From Lysobacter alkalisoli (lineage in GTDB: Bacteria; Pseudomonadota; Gammaproteobacteria; Xanthomonadales; Xanthomonadaceae): a DNA stretch of 64,000 nucleotides. Shown here piece after piece: positions 35,980-45,096 of this stretch (positions are counted from its first letter, which is position 1; every line of letters begins with the position of its first letter). A program made the translations under genes and the position numbers. Location: positions 2,800,001 to 2,864,000 of the forward strand of contig NZ_CP041242.1 of the NCBI RefSeq assembly GCF_006547045.1, given 5' to 3'. The notes beneath the pieces are model-generated. The model was not told where the DNA came from. It saw only the letters and a program-made list of their open reading frames with translations, and did not search any database.

Positions 35980-38031
35980 CTATTCGGGAAGGATACCCGC
36001 CTGCTCCCGGTCTCCGGCAAAAAACGCCTGCACATCGGCCACGTCCCGGCTGCGCGGCAGTGGCGGCAGCGAGTCCATGAATACCTTGCCGTAGCTGCGG
36101 CCTAGCAGGCGCGGGTCGCACAGCACCAGCACGCCACGATCAGTTTCGCTGCGGATCAGGCGGCCGGCGCCCTGCTTGAGCGCGATCACCGCCTGTGGCA
36201 GCTGTTCGTCGCGGAATGGATTGCCGCCGCCGCGACGGATCGCCTCCAGCCGCGCCTCGAACACCGGGTCATCGGGCGCGGCGAATGGCAGTTTGTCGAT
36301 GACGACCACGCTCAATGCGTTGCCGGCGACGTCCACGCCCTCGCGGAAACTGGCCGCACCCAGCAGCACACCGTTGCCGGAGGCGCGGAAACGCTCCAGC
36401 AGCAGCCCGCGCGGCGCTTCACCCTGCACGAACAATGGCCATGGGCAATCGCTTTCGCGCAACAGGGCGGCGACTTCACGCAGCGCGCGGTGCGAGGCAA
36501 ACAGCAGGAAGGCGCGGCCGCCGGAGGCCTCCAGCACCGGGCGTACCGCCTCGACCAGGGCCTGGCCGTAGTCGCGGGAGGACGGTTCCGGCATCCGCTT
36601 CGGCAGGTAGCACAGAGCCTGCGTCTGCCAGTCGAACGGACTGGGCGCGAGCAGCGTGTCCGGCTCGGCCAGGCCCAGCTTGCCGGCGTAATGGCCGAAC
36701 TGGCCGCCGACCGCCAGCGTGGCCGAGGTGAACACCCAGGCCGCCTTCGAACGCTCACGGTGCTCGGCCAACGGACCGGCGACATCGAGCGGGGTGCGGC
36801 TGAGGCGGAAGCCGCGCGCGGTGAGTTCGTACCAGCGCACGCTGTCGGCATCGTCCGGAAGACTCACCGGCATGCGTTCGTCGGGATCGGGCGGTGGCGG
36901 CATATCTTCATCGCCGTTCTCTTCACCTGCCGCGCCTTCGATGTCGCGCCATCGCCGCAGCTTGGCCGCATAGTCGCCGACCCGGAACATGCAGGCCTCG
37001 AAGCCCGGCGAGGTCGAGCGCAGGGGTTCCAGTACCGCGGCCATGTCCTTCAGCGCCCGGGCCAGCGCTTCCAGCGCGGCCTCGGCGGCATCCAGTTCGG
37101 CCGCGCGCGACCGGGTGCCGCGCACCGGCAGATCGTCCATCGCTGCGCGCAATGCGCGTGTCGCCTGTTCCAGCACGCGGGCCGGCTCCTGCACGCTGGC
37201 CAATGCGCCGGGTACCTCCTTGCATTCGGCAATCGCGTCGCGGGCCAGCTCGACCAGCGGCCGCGCGCTCACTGCCTCGCCGAAGAACTGCGAGGCCAGC
37301 TCCGGCAGCTGGTGCGCCTCATCGACGACGAAGGCCTGCGCGCCGGGCAGGATCTCGCCGAAGCCCTCCTGCTTGAGTGCAAGGTCGGCCAGCAGCAGGT
37401 GGTGGTTGACGACGACGATGTCGGCCGACTGCGCCCGCTGTCGCGCCTGTACGACGAAACAGTCGGAGAAGAACGGGCATTCGCTGCCGAGGCAGTTGTC
37501 GACGGTCGAGGTGACGATGGGAATGAGCGGAGAATCCTCGCCCAGGCCTTCGACCTCGGCCAGGTCGCCCATCTTCGTCCGCCCGCCCCAGGCGACGATG
37601 CGCTGGAACTGCGCGGCCATCTCGCGGCTGTGGAAACGCGGCTCGCCCCTGGCCTGGTTGAGCCGGTAGTGGCACAGGTAATTGGCACGCCCCTTGAGCA
37701 GCGCGGCCTTCAGACCGACACCGAGCGCATCGCGCACCCGCGGTAGATCGCGGTGGTAGAGCTGGTCCTGCAGCGCGCGGGTACCGGTGGAAACGATGGT
37801 CTTGAGTCCCGACAACAGCGCCGGCACCAGGTAGGCAAAGGTCTTGCCAGTGCCGGTGCCGGCCTCGGCGATCAGGGTGCCGCGGTTCTCGAAGGCGACG
37901 GCGATCGCGGCCGACAGATCCTGCTGTGCCGGCCGTGGGGCGAACGTCTCGAGCTGGCTGGCCAGTCGCCCGCCATCGTCCAGTGCTTCGCGCGCGGCTC
38001 GGGCGAGCCGGGAATCCTGTCCTGTCATCAA
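35980..38031 (-). CDS. ATP-dependent helicase, DinG/YoaA family
   Basis: A 683-residue XPD-like superfamily 2 helicase. Walker A is EAGTGTGKT (about residue 57), the DEAH box is VVDEAHQL, and helicase motif VI is KQGAGRLIRSETDRG. Four Cys of an Fe-S cluster are visible between motifs Ia and II: one in RANYLCHYRL and three in DNCLGSECPFFSDCF. Such enzymes unwind R-loops, D-loops or forked DNA, and YoaA works with HolC in replication repair. An acidic/proline-rich insert (GEENGDEDMPPPPDPDE) lies in the middle. ATG at 38028 is an alternative start. The pairing with tsaB is common. Confidence 0.9.
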   Translation of the reverse strand: MMTGQDSRLARAAREALDDGGRLASQLETFAPRPAQQDLSAAIAVAFENRGTLIAEAGTGTGKTFAYLVPALLSGLKTIVSTGTRALQDQLYHRDLPRVRDALGVGLKAALLKGRANYLCHYRLNQARGEPRFHSREMAAQFQRIVAWGGRTKMGDLAEVEGLGEDSPLIPIVTSTVDNCLGSECPFFSDCFVVQARQRAQSADIVVVNHHLLLADLALKQEGFGEILPGAQAFVVDEAHQLPELASQFFGEAVSARPLVELARDAIAECKEVPGALASVQEPARVLEQATRALRAAMDDLPVRGTRSRAAELDAAEAALEALARALKDMAAVLEPLRSTSPGFEACMFRVGDYAAKLRRWRDIEGAAGEENGDEDMPPPPDPDERMPVSLPDDADSVRWYELTARGFRLSRTPLDVAGPLAEHRERSKAAWVFTSATLAVGGQFGHYAGKLGLAEPDTLLAPSPFDWQTQALCYLPKRMPEPSSRDYGQALVEAVRPVLEASGGRAFLLFASHRALREVAALLRESDCPWPLFVQGEAPRGLLLERFRASGNGVLLGAASFREGVDVAGNALSVVVIDKLPFAAPDDPVFEARLEAIRRGGGNPFRDEQLPQAVIALKQGAGRLIRSETDRGVLVLCDPRLLGRSYGKVFMDSLPPLPRSRDVADVQAFFAGDREQAGILPE

Positions 38032-38047
38032 TGCATCCGCTGCCGTC

Positions 38048-38644
38048 TCAATACCGCGGCGGCGGCGCCACCGTGCAGGCGTCGCGACGTCGGGCAGCCT
38101 CTTCCACCGACACCCGCGGCAGGCCCGACTCGGCGGCCGGCGGTCGGGAGCCGGCCTTGCGGGCCTGGATCATCGTCTCCCATGCCCTGCGGCACAGCGG
38201 CCCGACCGCGGTGCCGATGCTGCGGACACGCAATGCAAGCAGTTCAGCCATGTCGGGCTCGCCCAGCAACAGAGCCAGCTCGGCCCGCTGCTGCAACACA
38301 CTGGGGTCATCGGGAACGATCCCGAGCGCCTCGTCGATGCGCTCGGCAGCGGCGAGGTACAGGTGACTCGCTTCGAGTGCGGCGGCCTCCTCGCGCAGGT
38401 CGGCGACCTGCGGATCGATCAACGGCTGCACGTCGAGTTCATCGCCGCTGGCGGTGCCGGCGGCGCGGATCGTGGCCACCGCTGCGACCGGGTCGAAATC
38501 CGGTGGCAGGGACGGCGTCGGCGCGGTCGTGCAGCCGGCCAGAACGATGGTGGCAATCAGGCCGGCCCGGAGCCCCGGGGCCGGGAGAATTCTGCCGTGC
38601 GGGTGCCCGGAGGCAACCCGGGGGCGACGGAACATCGGATTCAT
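38048..38644 (-). CDS. TPR-like lipoprotein, candidate PBP1b activator (LpoP-like)
   Basis: A 198-residue lipoprotein: after a basic N-terminus, a signal with lipobox LAGC at about residues 35-38, then two or three helix pairs with TPR-like spacing (EEAAALEASHLYLAAAERID and DDPSVLQQRAELALLLGEP) and a C-terminal stretch with AWETMIQARKAG. Its ATG overlaps the PBP1b stop (38641-38644), so it is translationally coupled. In P. aeruginosa the TPR lipoprotein LpoP, encoded next to the PBP1b gene, activates that enzyme from the outer membrane. The same arrangement makes this a good LpoP candidate; that is inference. Confidence 0.75.
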   Translation of the reverse strand: MNPMFRRPRVASGHPHGRILPAPGLRAGLIATIVLAGCTTAPTPSLPPDFDPVAAVATIRAAGTASGDELDVQPLIDPQVADLREEAAALEASHLYLAAAERIDEALGIVPDDPSVLQQRAELALLLGEPDMAELLALRVRSIGTAVGPLCRRAWETMIQARKAGSRPPAAESGLPRVSVEEAARRRDACTVAPPPRY

Positions 38645-41088
38645 TGCGATGGCGTCTCGGAGGGGGAGGGGGATGACGGCTGCGCCGGACTCGAATCGCG
38701 GTCGCGGCCGAAGCCAAACCAGTCGCGCCAGCTACGACGCTCACGGTCCGGTTCGGGCTCCGGCTCGGGCAGCCGGCACGGGGCGTGGGCCGGCGCATGG
38801 CCGGCGACGAAGGGGAAACGGCGGGCTTCGGGGCAGCCGGCATCGGTGCTGTTGCTGCCGACCACCCACTGCCAGTCCAGACCTTCGTTGCCGACGCTCA
38901 GTGTTGCGCTGGGCAGGTTGCTGAAAATGTTCGACCACACTTTCATCGCGCCGGTGGCGCCGTACAGGCCAGTGGCCTGGTTCTGGTCATTGCCGACCCA
39001 GACCACCGCAAGATGGTCGCCGGTCCAGCCGGCGAACCAGCTGTCGCGGCCGTCGTTGCTGGTGCCGGTCTTGCCGGCGGGCGCGAGGTGGCCAAGGCCA
39101 TCAGCGACCAGTTGCCGGGCGGTGCCATTGGTGACCGCCTGTTGCAGGGCGATGGTGATCAGCCGGGCAGCGACCGCGTCGCCGGGCTGGGCCGGTGCCG
39201 GCTCATTGTCGTAGCGGTTCAGGGCGCGGCCTTCGGCATCGAGCACGCCACGTACCGCCCGCAGTGGCTGGATCTCGCCGCCGGAAGCGAGGAACTGGTA
39301 CAGCTGCGCCATCGCGTACGGGCTCTGGTCGAGCGAACCGAGGATCAGCGCCGGGTTCGGTTCGGCCTCGATCCCGGCCAGGGTCTTGAGCAGGCCGGCG
39401 AGACGTTCGGGCGCGACCTCCATGCCGATGCGGACGGTGGCCTGGTTGTAGGAACGCGCCAATGCATCGACCAGCCGCACCATGCCGTGACTGCGGCCGT
39501 CGGAATTGCCCGGCTTCCAGGTCCGGCCACGGCCGAGGGTGACGGTAACCGGCGAATCGTCGACCCAGCTGGCCAGCGACCAGCGTGTTGGCTGGGCCAG
39601 CGCGAGCAGGTTCACGAACGGCTTGAGCAGGGATCCGACCGGACGCTGGGCCTCGATCGCACGATTGAAACCGTGCGCGGTGAACTGGCGGCTGCCGACC
39701 AGGGCCACGACCTCGCCGTTGTGGACATCGGTGACCACCAGACCGGCTTCCAGCGGCGGCCGCTTGTCGCTGTCGAGCGACTTGAGGGTGGCGGTGACGG
39801 CAGCCTCGGCCCGGGCCTGGGCCGAGGGCGACATCCCGCTCATCACGCTAAGCCCTGCGCCGGACAGGGCACCGGCCGGGTAGTCGCGCGCGAGCTGGCG
39901 ACGGATCAGGTCGACATAGGCCGGGAAACGGTTGGCCGACAACCTGCCGGGACTGTCGCTGATGCCAAGCGGGGCTTCGAGCGCGCGCTTGTATTCGGCT
40001 TCGTCTATCAGCCCGCTGCCATGCATCTCGCCAAGCACGAAGTTGCGCCGTTGCAGCGCCGCCTGCGGGTGGCGCCGCGGGTCGTAGGCCGATGGTCCCT
40101 TGACGATGCCGATCAGCAACGCGATCTGCTCGGTGCGCAGGCTGTCGAGATCGCGGCCGAACCAGAACTCGGCACCGGCGGCCACGCCATGCACGGCCTG
40201 GGCGCCGCGCTGGCCCAGGTAGACCTGGTTGAGATAGGCCTCGAGGATGGTGCCCTTGTCGTAGCGGGCCTCGATCAGCAGCGCGTACAGGATCTCCTTG
40301 CCCTTGCGGGTGAAGGTCTGCTCGCGGCCGATGCCGAGCAGGCCGCTACGGGCGAGCTGCTGGGTCAGGGTGCTGCCGCCCTGGCGGGCGCTGCCGGAGC
40401 GCAGGTTGACCCAGGTCGCGCGCAGCATGCCGCTGACGTCGATGCCGTGGTGGTGGGCGAAATCGCGGTCCTCGACCGCCTGCAGGCCGGTCACCAGCAA
40501 CTCGGGCACGTCGCGGACCCGGACCAGCCGCCGCTCCTCCTGCTTCTGGCCGTAGAGGGTGGCGATGCGGGCCGGGTCGAGCCGGGCGCGCCGGGCCGCC
40601 TCACCGGGCGTGCCGTCGGCAGCGACGTCGCGCAGACTGGACACGCGACCGGCCGAGAGGGTCAGCTCCAGCCGCCGCGGCGCCACCATGCCGTCGACAT
40701 CGTTGAAACCGCGACTGGAAATGCGCCAGCGGCTGCCGTCGCGGAGATACGTGCCGGGCGTCAGGCCGTCGCCTTCGTGATAGGCGGCGGCATCGAGTTC
40801 GGTCTTGAGCGTCGCCGCGTCCATCGCCAGGCCCGGCGACAGCACCAGCGGGCGGGCATGGACCCGGGTCGGGATCTGCCACTGCAGCTGTCCGAAGCGC
40901 TCGCCGACCTCATGGTTCAGGTACAGCGTGTACGGGATCAGGAAGCCCAGGCCCAGCGCGGCAACGGCCAGCGCCCAGGTGACCAGCCGGCGGCGCCATT
41001 GCGGACGCGCGTCATCGTCGGTGTCGTCTTCGTCGTACCGGAGCTTGTGCTGGTGCGTGTGCTGCTTTCTGGCCACGGCGTGGGACAA
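38641..41088 (-). CDS. mrcB: Bifunctional penicillin-binding protein 1b
   Basis: PBP1b polymerises and crosslinks peptidoglycan. The 815-residue protein has a cytoplasmic His/Asp/Glu-rich tail, one membrane helix (about residues 33-53), a UB2H domain, a GT51 transglycosylase domain with AVEDRDFAHHHG (catalytic Glu) and RQGGSTLTQQLARSG, and a transpeptidase domain with the three penicillin-binding motifs: S-L-L-K in RPVGSLLKPF, S-Y-N in ARSYNQATV, and K-T-G in AGKTGTSNDGRDSW. The C-terminus is an Arg/Glu/Pro-rich tail ending in Ser. It is coupled to the downstream lipoprotein gene. Confidence 0.96.
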   Translation of the reverse strand: MSHAVARKQHTHQHKLRYDEDDTDDDARPQWRRRLVTWALAVAALGLGFLIPYTLYLNHEVGERFGQLQWQIPTRVHARPLVLSPGLAMDAATLKTELDAAAYHEGDGLTPGTYLRDGSRWRISSRGFNDVDGMVAPRRLELTLSAGRVSSLRDVAADGTPGEAARRARLDPARIATLYGQKQEERRLVRVRDVPELLVTGLQAVEDRDFAHHHGIDVSGMLRATWVNLRSGSARQGGSTLTQQLARSGLLGIGREQTFTRKGKEILYALLIEARYDKGTILEAYLNQVYLGQRGAQAVHGVAAGAEFWFGRDLDSLRTEQIALLIGIVKGPSAYDPRRHPQAALQRRNFVLGEMHGSGLIDEAEYKRALEAPLGISDSPGRLSANRFPAYVDLIRRQLARDYPAGALSGAGLSVMSGMSPSAQARAEAAVTATLKSLDSDKRPPLEAGLVVTDVHNGEVVALVGSRQFTAHGFNRAIEAQRPVGSLLKPFVNLLALAQPTRWSLASWVDDSPVTVTLGRGRTWKPGNSDGRSHGMVRLVDALARSYNQATVRIGMEVAPERLAGLLKTLAGIEAEPNPALILGSLDQSPYAMAQLYQFLASGGEIQPLRAVRGVLDAEGRALNRYDNEPAPAQPGDAVAARLITIALQQAVTNGTARQLVADGLGHLAPAGKTGTSNDGRDSWFAGWTGDHLAVVWVGNDQNQATGLYGATGAMKVWSNIFSNLPSATLSVGNEGLDWQWVVGSNSTDAGCPEARRFPFVAGHAPAHAPCRLPEPEPEPDRERRSWRDWFGFGRDRDSSPAQPSSPSPSETPSQ

Positions 41089-41258
41089 TGGCGGGGCTGC
41101 GCCCTCGAACCGCCCGAGTCTAGCGCAGGCCGAAACTGCGCCAACGCGGTTCCTGAACGATTGATGGGAGTTCCTTCAGCAATGCGTGAGAGCCTGTCCG
41201 CGACCTTTCCGTGGCCCACTCAGCTTCATGGCCATCAAGGAACCGGGGACGGGCGCCG

Positions 41259-43367
41259 ATGACCCTGGCCGATCTGCGGTTCCTGTTCGACCGGGCCACC
41301 GGGCTGGCCTGGCGCGGTCTGACCAGCCTGCGCACGCGCGGCTGGCGCGCCTCCTGGCAGCGGGTGCTGAAGCAGTTCCACCGGGTGCCGGCACACCAGC
41401 GACCGGCGTTGTACCTGCCGGCGGCAGAGCCATTCGCACCATTCGCGGTACCGGCTTCGACCGATCCACGGGCCAGCATCGTGATTCCGGTCTACAACCA
41501 GTTCGCCTTCACCCTCGCCTGCCTGCGCGCGATCGCCGCGCACCCGCCTGCCGCCGGGATCGAGATCATCGTGGTCGATGACGGCTCCAGTGACGAAACC
41601 GGGGCTTCGTTGCGCCAGCTAGAGGGCCTGCATTACCACCGCCGGGCGGAGAACGGCGGCTTCATCGCCGCCTGCAACGACGGTGCGGCGCTGGCGCGCG
41701 GTGAATACCTGGTGTTCCTCAACAACGACACGGTGCCGCAGCCGGGCTGGCTGGACGCGCTGCTGCGCACCTTCGACGAGCATCCCGGCACCGGGCTGGC
41801 CGGCGCGCAACTGTTGTATCCCGATGGCCGGCTGCAGGAGGCCGGCGGGATCGTCTTTGCCGACGGCAGTGGCTGGAACCATGGCCGCTTCGAGTCACCG
41901 CTGGACCCTCGTTTTGCCTTCGTACGCGAAGCCGACTACCTCTCGGGCGCTGCGATCGCACTGCCCTGTGAAGTGTTCTCGCAACTGGGCGGTTTCGATA
42001 CGCGCTATGCGCCGGCCTACTACGAGGACACGGACCTCGCCTTCGCCATCCGGAAACTGGGGCTGAAAACCCTCTATCAACCTGCCGCCCGCGTGGTGCA
42101 TGACGAGGGGGCGACCTCCGGCACCGACCTCAACCAGGGACCCAAGGCCTACCAGGTTCGCAACCAGAACATCTTCGCCGACAAGTGGCGGGATGCGCTG
42201 GCGGGCCAGTATCCGCTCGGTACCGGACCGGACGACGCAGCCCTGCCGAAGGGCCGGCAGACCGTCCTCATCATCGATGCCCTCACCCCGCAACCCGACC
42301 GCGACTCCGGTTCGCTGCGGCTGGTCAACCTGATGCGGCTGTTGCGCGAGGAAGGCGCGCACGTGGTGTTCATGGCCGCCGACCGGCAGCACATCGGTGC
42401 GCCGACCCAGACCCTCCAGCAGATGGGCGTGGAAGTCTGGCACGGGCCGCACGCGCGCGGCTGGCCGGCCTGGCTGCGCGAGCACGGACCGCGCCTGGAT
42501 ACGGTCATGGTGTGCCGCCATTACGTGATGCGCGAGATGCTGCCGCTGCTGCGCCTGCACGCCCCCCAAGCCCGGGTGGTGTTCGATACCGTCGACCTGC
42601 ACTACCTGCGCGAGCGGCGCGGCGCCGAGGTCGCCGGCGACACGGCCCTGCTCAGGGCGGCCGAGCGCACCCGCGCGCTTGAACTGGACGTGATCGCACA
42701 CAGCGATGCGACCCTGGTGGTCAGCAGCGTGGAACGCGAGCTGCTGGCCATCGATGCACCGGATGCCCGGGTCGAGATCCTCTCCAACCTGCACCGGGTG
42801 CCGGCGGCGGGTCCGGGGTTCGAGGCGCGGCGCGACCTGATGTTCGTCGGCGGTTTCCGCCACCCGCCCAATGTCGATGCGGTGCGCTGGTTCGTGGGCG
42901 AGGTCTGGCCGCGCATGCGCACCGCCCTGCCCGACATGCGCTTCCACTGCATCGGTGGCGACGTGCCTGACGAGATCCGTGCCCTGCACGGCCACGACGG
43001 CGTCGAGATCCACGGCCATGTGCCCGACCTGTCGCCGTTCCTCGATGGTACGCGGCTGGCGGTCGCACCGCTGCGCTACGGTGCCGGAGTCAAGGGCAAG
43101 GTCAACCAGAGCATGGCCCACGGCCAGCCGGTGATCGCGACCTCGTGCGCGGTGGAGGGCATGCATCTGCGCGACGGGATCGACGTACTGGTCGCCGACA
43201 CCCCCGAAGCCTTCGCCGACGCGGTGGTGCGGGCGTATCGCGACGGGCGGCTCTGGCAGACACTGGCCACCCATGCACGTGCGAACGTCGAACGCCATTT
43301 CTCGCTCGATGCCGGCCGTGACGTGGTGCGCCGCGTGCTGCTCGGATACGACGACCGCCAGCCGTAG
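41259..43367 (+). CDS. Two-domain glycosyltransferase (GT2 plus GT4)
   Basis: A 702-residue cytosolic or membrane-associated enzyme. The N-terminal GT2 domain (about 65-300) has SIVIPVYNQFAFTLACLRAI, IIVVDDGSSDETG, the nucleotide-sugar site LVFLNNDTVPQPGW and YYEDTDLAFAIRK. The C-terminal part (about 345-700) is GT4-like: VVFDTVDLHYLRERRG, LMFVGGFRHPPNVDAVRW, IHGHVPDLSPFLDGTRL and APLRYGAGVKGKVNQSMAHG. Such fusions add two sugars in O-antigen, capsule or glycoprotein synthesis; the acceptor is unknown and no other polysaccharide genes flank it. I chose ATG 41259. It is divergent from mrcB. Confidence 0.9.
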   Translation: MTLADLRFLFDRATGLAWRGLTSLRTRGWRASWQRVLKQFHRVPAHQRPALYLPAAEPFAPFAVPASTDPRASIVIPVYNQFAFTLACLRAIAAHPPAAGIEIIVVDDGSSDETGASLRQLEGLHYHRRAENGGFIAACNDGAALARGEYLVFLNNDTVPQPGWLDALLRTFDEHPGTGLAGAQLLYPDGRLQEAGGIVFADGSGWNHGRFESPLDPRFAFVREADYLSGAAIALPCEVFSQLGGFDTRYAPAYYEDTDLAFAIRKLGLKTLYQPAARVVHDEGATSGTDLNQGPKAYQVRNQNIFADKWRDALAGQYPLGTGPDDAALPKGRQTVLIIDALTPQPDRDSGSLRLVNLMRLLREEGAHVVFMAADRQHIGAPTQTLQQMGVEVWHGPHARGWPAWLREHGPRLDTVMVCRHYVMREMLPLLRLHAPQARVVFDTVDLHYLRERRGAEVAGDTALLRAAERTRALELDVIAHSDATLVVSSVERELLAIDAPDARVEILSNLHRVPAAGPGFEARRDLMFVGGFRHPPNVDAVRWFVGEVWPRMRTALPDMRFHCIGGDVPDEIRALHGHDGVEIHGHVPDLSPFLDGTRLAVAPLRYGAGVKGKVNQSMAHGQPVIATSCAVEGMHLRDGIDVLVADTPEAFADAVVRAYRDGRLWQTLATHARANVERHFSLDAGRDVVRRVLLGYDDRQP

Positions 43368-43450
43368 TGTCCCGCGACGCGGGCGGACGGAAGCCCGCTC
43401 GGGAAGCCTGCCCAGAAGGCCTGCCCAGAAAGCTTGTCCGGGACGCCCTT
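43368..43450. repeat. Short direct repeats between convergent genes
   Basis: The 83-base gap contains three near-repeats: gcctgcccagaag, gcctgcccagaaa and gcttgtccgggac, after gtcccgcgacgcgggcgga. The first and last parts are partly complementary (gtcccg, cgggac), so the whole may fold as a terminator serving both convergent genes. Confidence 0.35.
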
Positions 43451-45040
43451 TCAGTCGGCGCCCGTGGCCGCCGCCACCCGCCGGGCGAAGTCATCCAACC
43501 CGACGGCTGAAGGGTCGAGCGCGCGCGCCGACTCCAGCGCCGTCCGTGCCGCCACCAGCTCACCGGCACCGAGACGCTCGTCGCCGACCTCGATCCAGCG
43601 CCGGGCCAACCGCTGCCGCGATTCGCGCAGGGCATCGGGATCGCCCCCCAGTTCCACACTGGCCTGCAGGCAGCGGCCGGCCGCGACCAGACGGTTGTCG
43701 CGCAGGGCCTCGCGATAGCACTCACGAGAGGCAGGCAGCAGGCGCGCAGTGGCTTCGGCCACGCGGGCATCGCCCGGGGCCAGCGCACGCGCCGCTGCGA
43801 TGCGATCGAAGGCGCTCTCGCCAGGTGGAGTGAGCAGGTGGCCACGCGCCTCGGCGGCACGGGCATCGCGCAGCAGACGTGTCAGCCGCCGCTCGAGTTC
43901 GGCCGCCGGCATCGACCCGGCCTCCGTTGCCAGCAGCCGCTGCCGCGATTCGCGCGCCTGCGCGATGCGACGTTCCGCTTCGGCGATCGCCGACCTGGCG
44001 TCGGGCGCATCGGCGACGGTATCGCGGGCTTCGGCCAATGTCGCCTCGGCCGCCTCGAAGCGGAAGTCCTGCGCCTCTCGCACGGCCTGTCCGGCCTGCG
44101 CGCGCGCCACCTCCCGCAACCCACGCCGCGCGTCCGCGTCCTCGGCGTTGACCGCCAGCACCTCCCGCCACAATGTGCGCGCGCGCGTCAGCTGGCCACG
44201 CTGCAGGGCGGTACGGGCACGCGCATGGTGGCGCTCGACCAGACGCGCCAGTTCCGCCATCGCATCGGGCAGTTCGGCATGACCGCTGTCGTACCCGCGC
44301 GCCGCGTGGATGATCCGGCCGGCGCGGGCCAGTTCGTCGTCCCGGATCGCCTGCCAGGCCTGTTGCAACAGAGCGCTGATCGCGTCTTCGCGTCCCTCCA
44401 GCGCTTCGGTGCGGCTCGGCTGCAAGGCCAGTACGCGCTGGTAGAGCGGCAGCGCTGCGGTTTTGTCTCCGGTCAGATGGCCGGCCTTCAAAGCCGACGC
44501 CGCCGACACCAGCATCTGGTCGAGGCCGGCCCGCGAAGCCTCGCGCTCGCGCAGTTCCGTCGCCAGCGCATCGGATTCGGCCCGCGGCACGCTCAGCTGG
44601 CGGGCCAGGCCGAGCAGCTGGTGGGCTTCGTGATAGCGGCCGTCTTCCATCGCCTCACGCGCCTGTTCCAGTGCCGCCTGGCCGACCCGGGCCAGGCCCG
44701 CGTGGGCTTCGAGGCGGTCGGGTTCGAGCGCGAGCGCGGCCTCGTAGAGTTCGCGCGCGCCGCTACCGTCGTCGGCAGTCAGACGACCCTCGGCCAGGGC
44801 GCGCTCGGCATCGGCACGCAGCTGCTGGGCCCGGGTTTCCGGCCAAAGCCGGTCCGCCAGGGGTTGTCGAACCAGGTGCAGGGCAATCAGCACGAGTCCC
44901 AGCCCGGCCAGCATGCCCCACCAACCCCAGCCCGTCCGTGGCCAGTGCGGGCGCACTGTGCGGACGCGCGAGACAAGCGGGCGACGCGGCATCCCGGAGT
45001 CCGGGCGCTGTTCGGGCGGGTCGACGCGATTCCTCTCCAT
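43451..45040 (-). CDS. TPR-rich single-pass membrane protein
   Basis: A 529-residue protein with a Pro/Arg-rich N-terminus, one membrane helix (about residues 42-62, WGMLAGLGLVLIALHLV) and a long helical region of TPR-like repeats, for example ARELYEAALALEPDRLEAHA and ALPLYQRVLALQPSRTEALE. Such proteins usually act as scaffolds facing the periplasm. Ala, Arg and Glu make up much of it. No family name can be assigned. ATG 45088 would add 16 residues; neither start has a clear ribosome site. It lies 56 bases downstream of relA. Confidence 0.8.
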   Translation of the reverse strand: MERNRVDPPEQRPDSGMPRRPLVSRVRTVRPHWPRTGWGWWGMLAGLGLVLIALHLVRQPLADRLWPETRAQQLRADAERALAEGRLTADDGSGARELYEAALALEPDRLEAHAGLARVGQAALEQAREAMEDGRYHEAHQLLGLARQLSVPRAESDALATELREREASRAGLDQMLVSAASALKAGHLTGDKTAALPLYQRVLALQPSRTEALEGREDAISALLQQAWQAIRDDELARAGRIIHAARGYDSGHAELPDAMAELARLVERHHARARTALQRGQLTRARTLWREVLAVNAEDADARRGLREVARAQAGQAVREAQDFRFEAAEATLAEARDTVADAPDARSAIAEAERRIAQARESRQRLLATEAGSMPAAELERRLTRLLRDARAAEARGHLLTPPGESAFDRIAAARALAPGDARVAEATARLLPASRECYREALRDNRLVAAGRCLQASVELGGDPDALRESRQRLARRWIEVGDERLGAGELVAARTALESARALDPSAVGLDDFARRVAAATGAD

Positions 45041-45096
45041 GGCGATACCAGCATAGTGCGCCGGCCGGCCATCGACACAGTGCTTCATGAAGCCGT

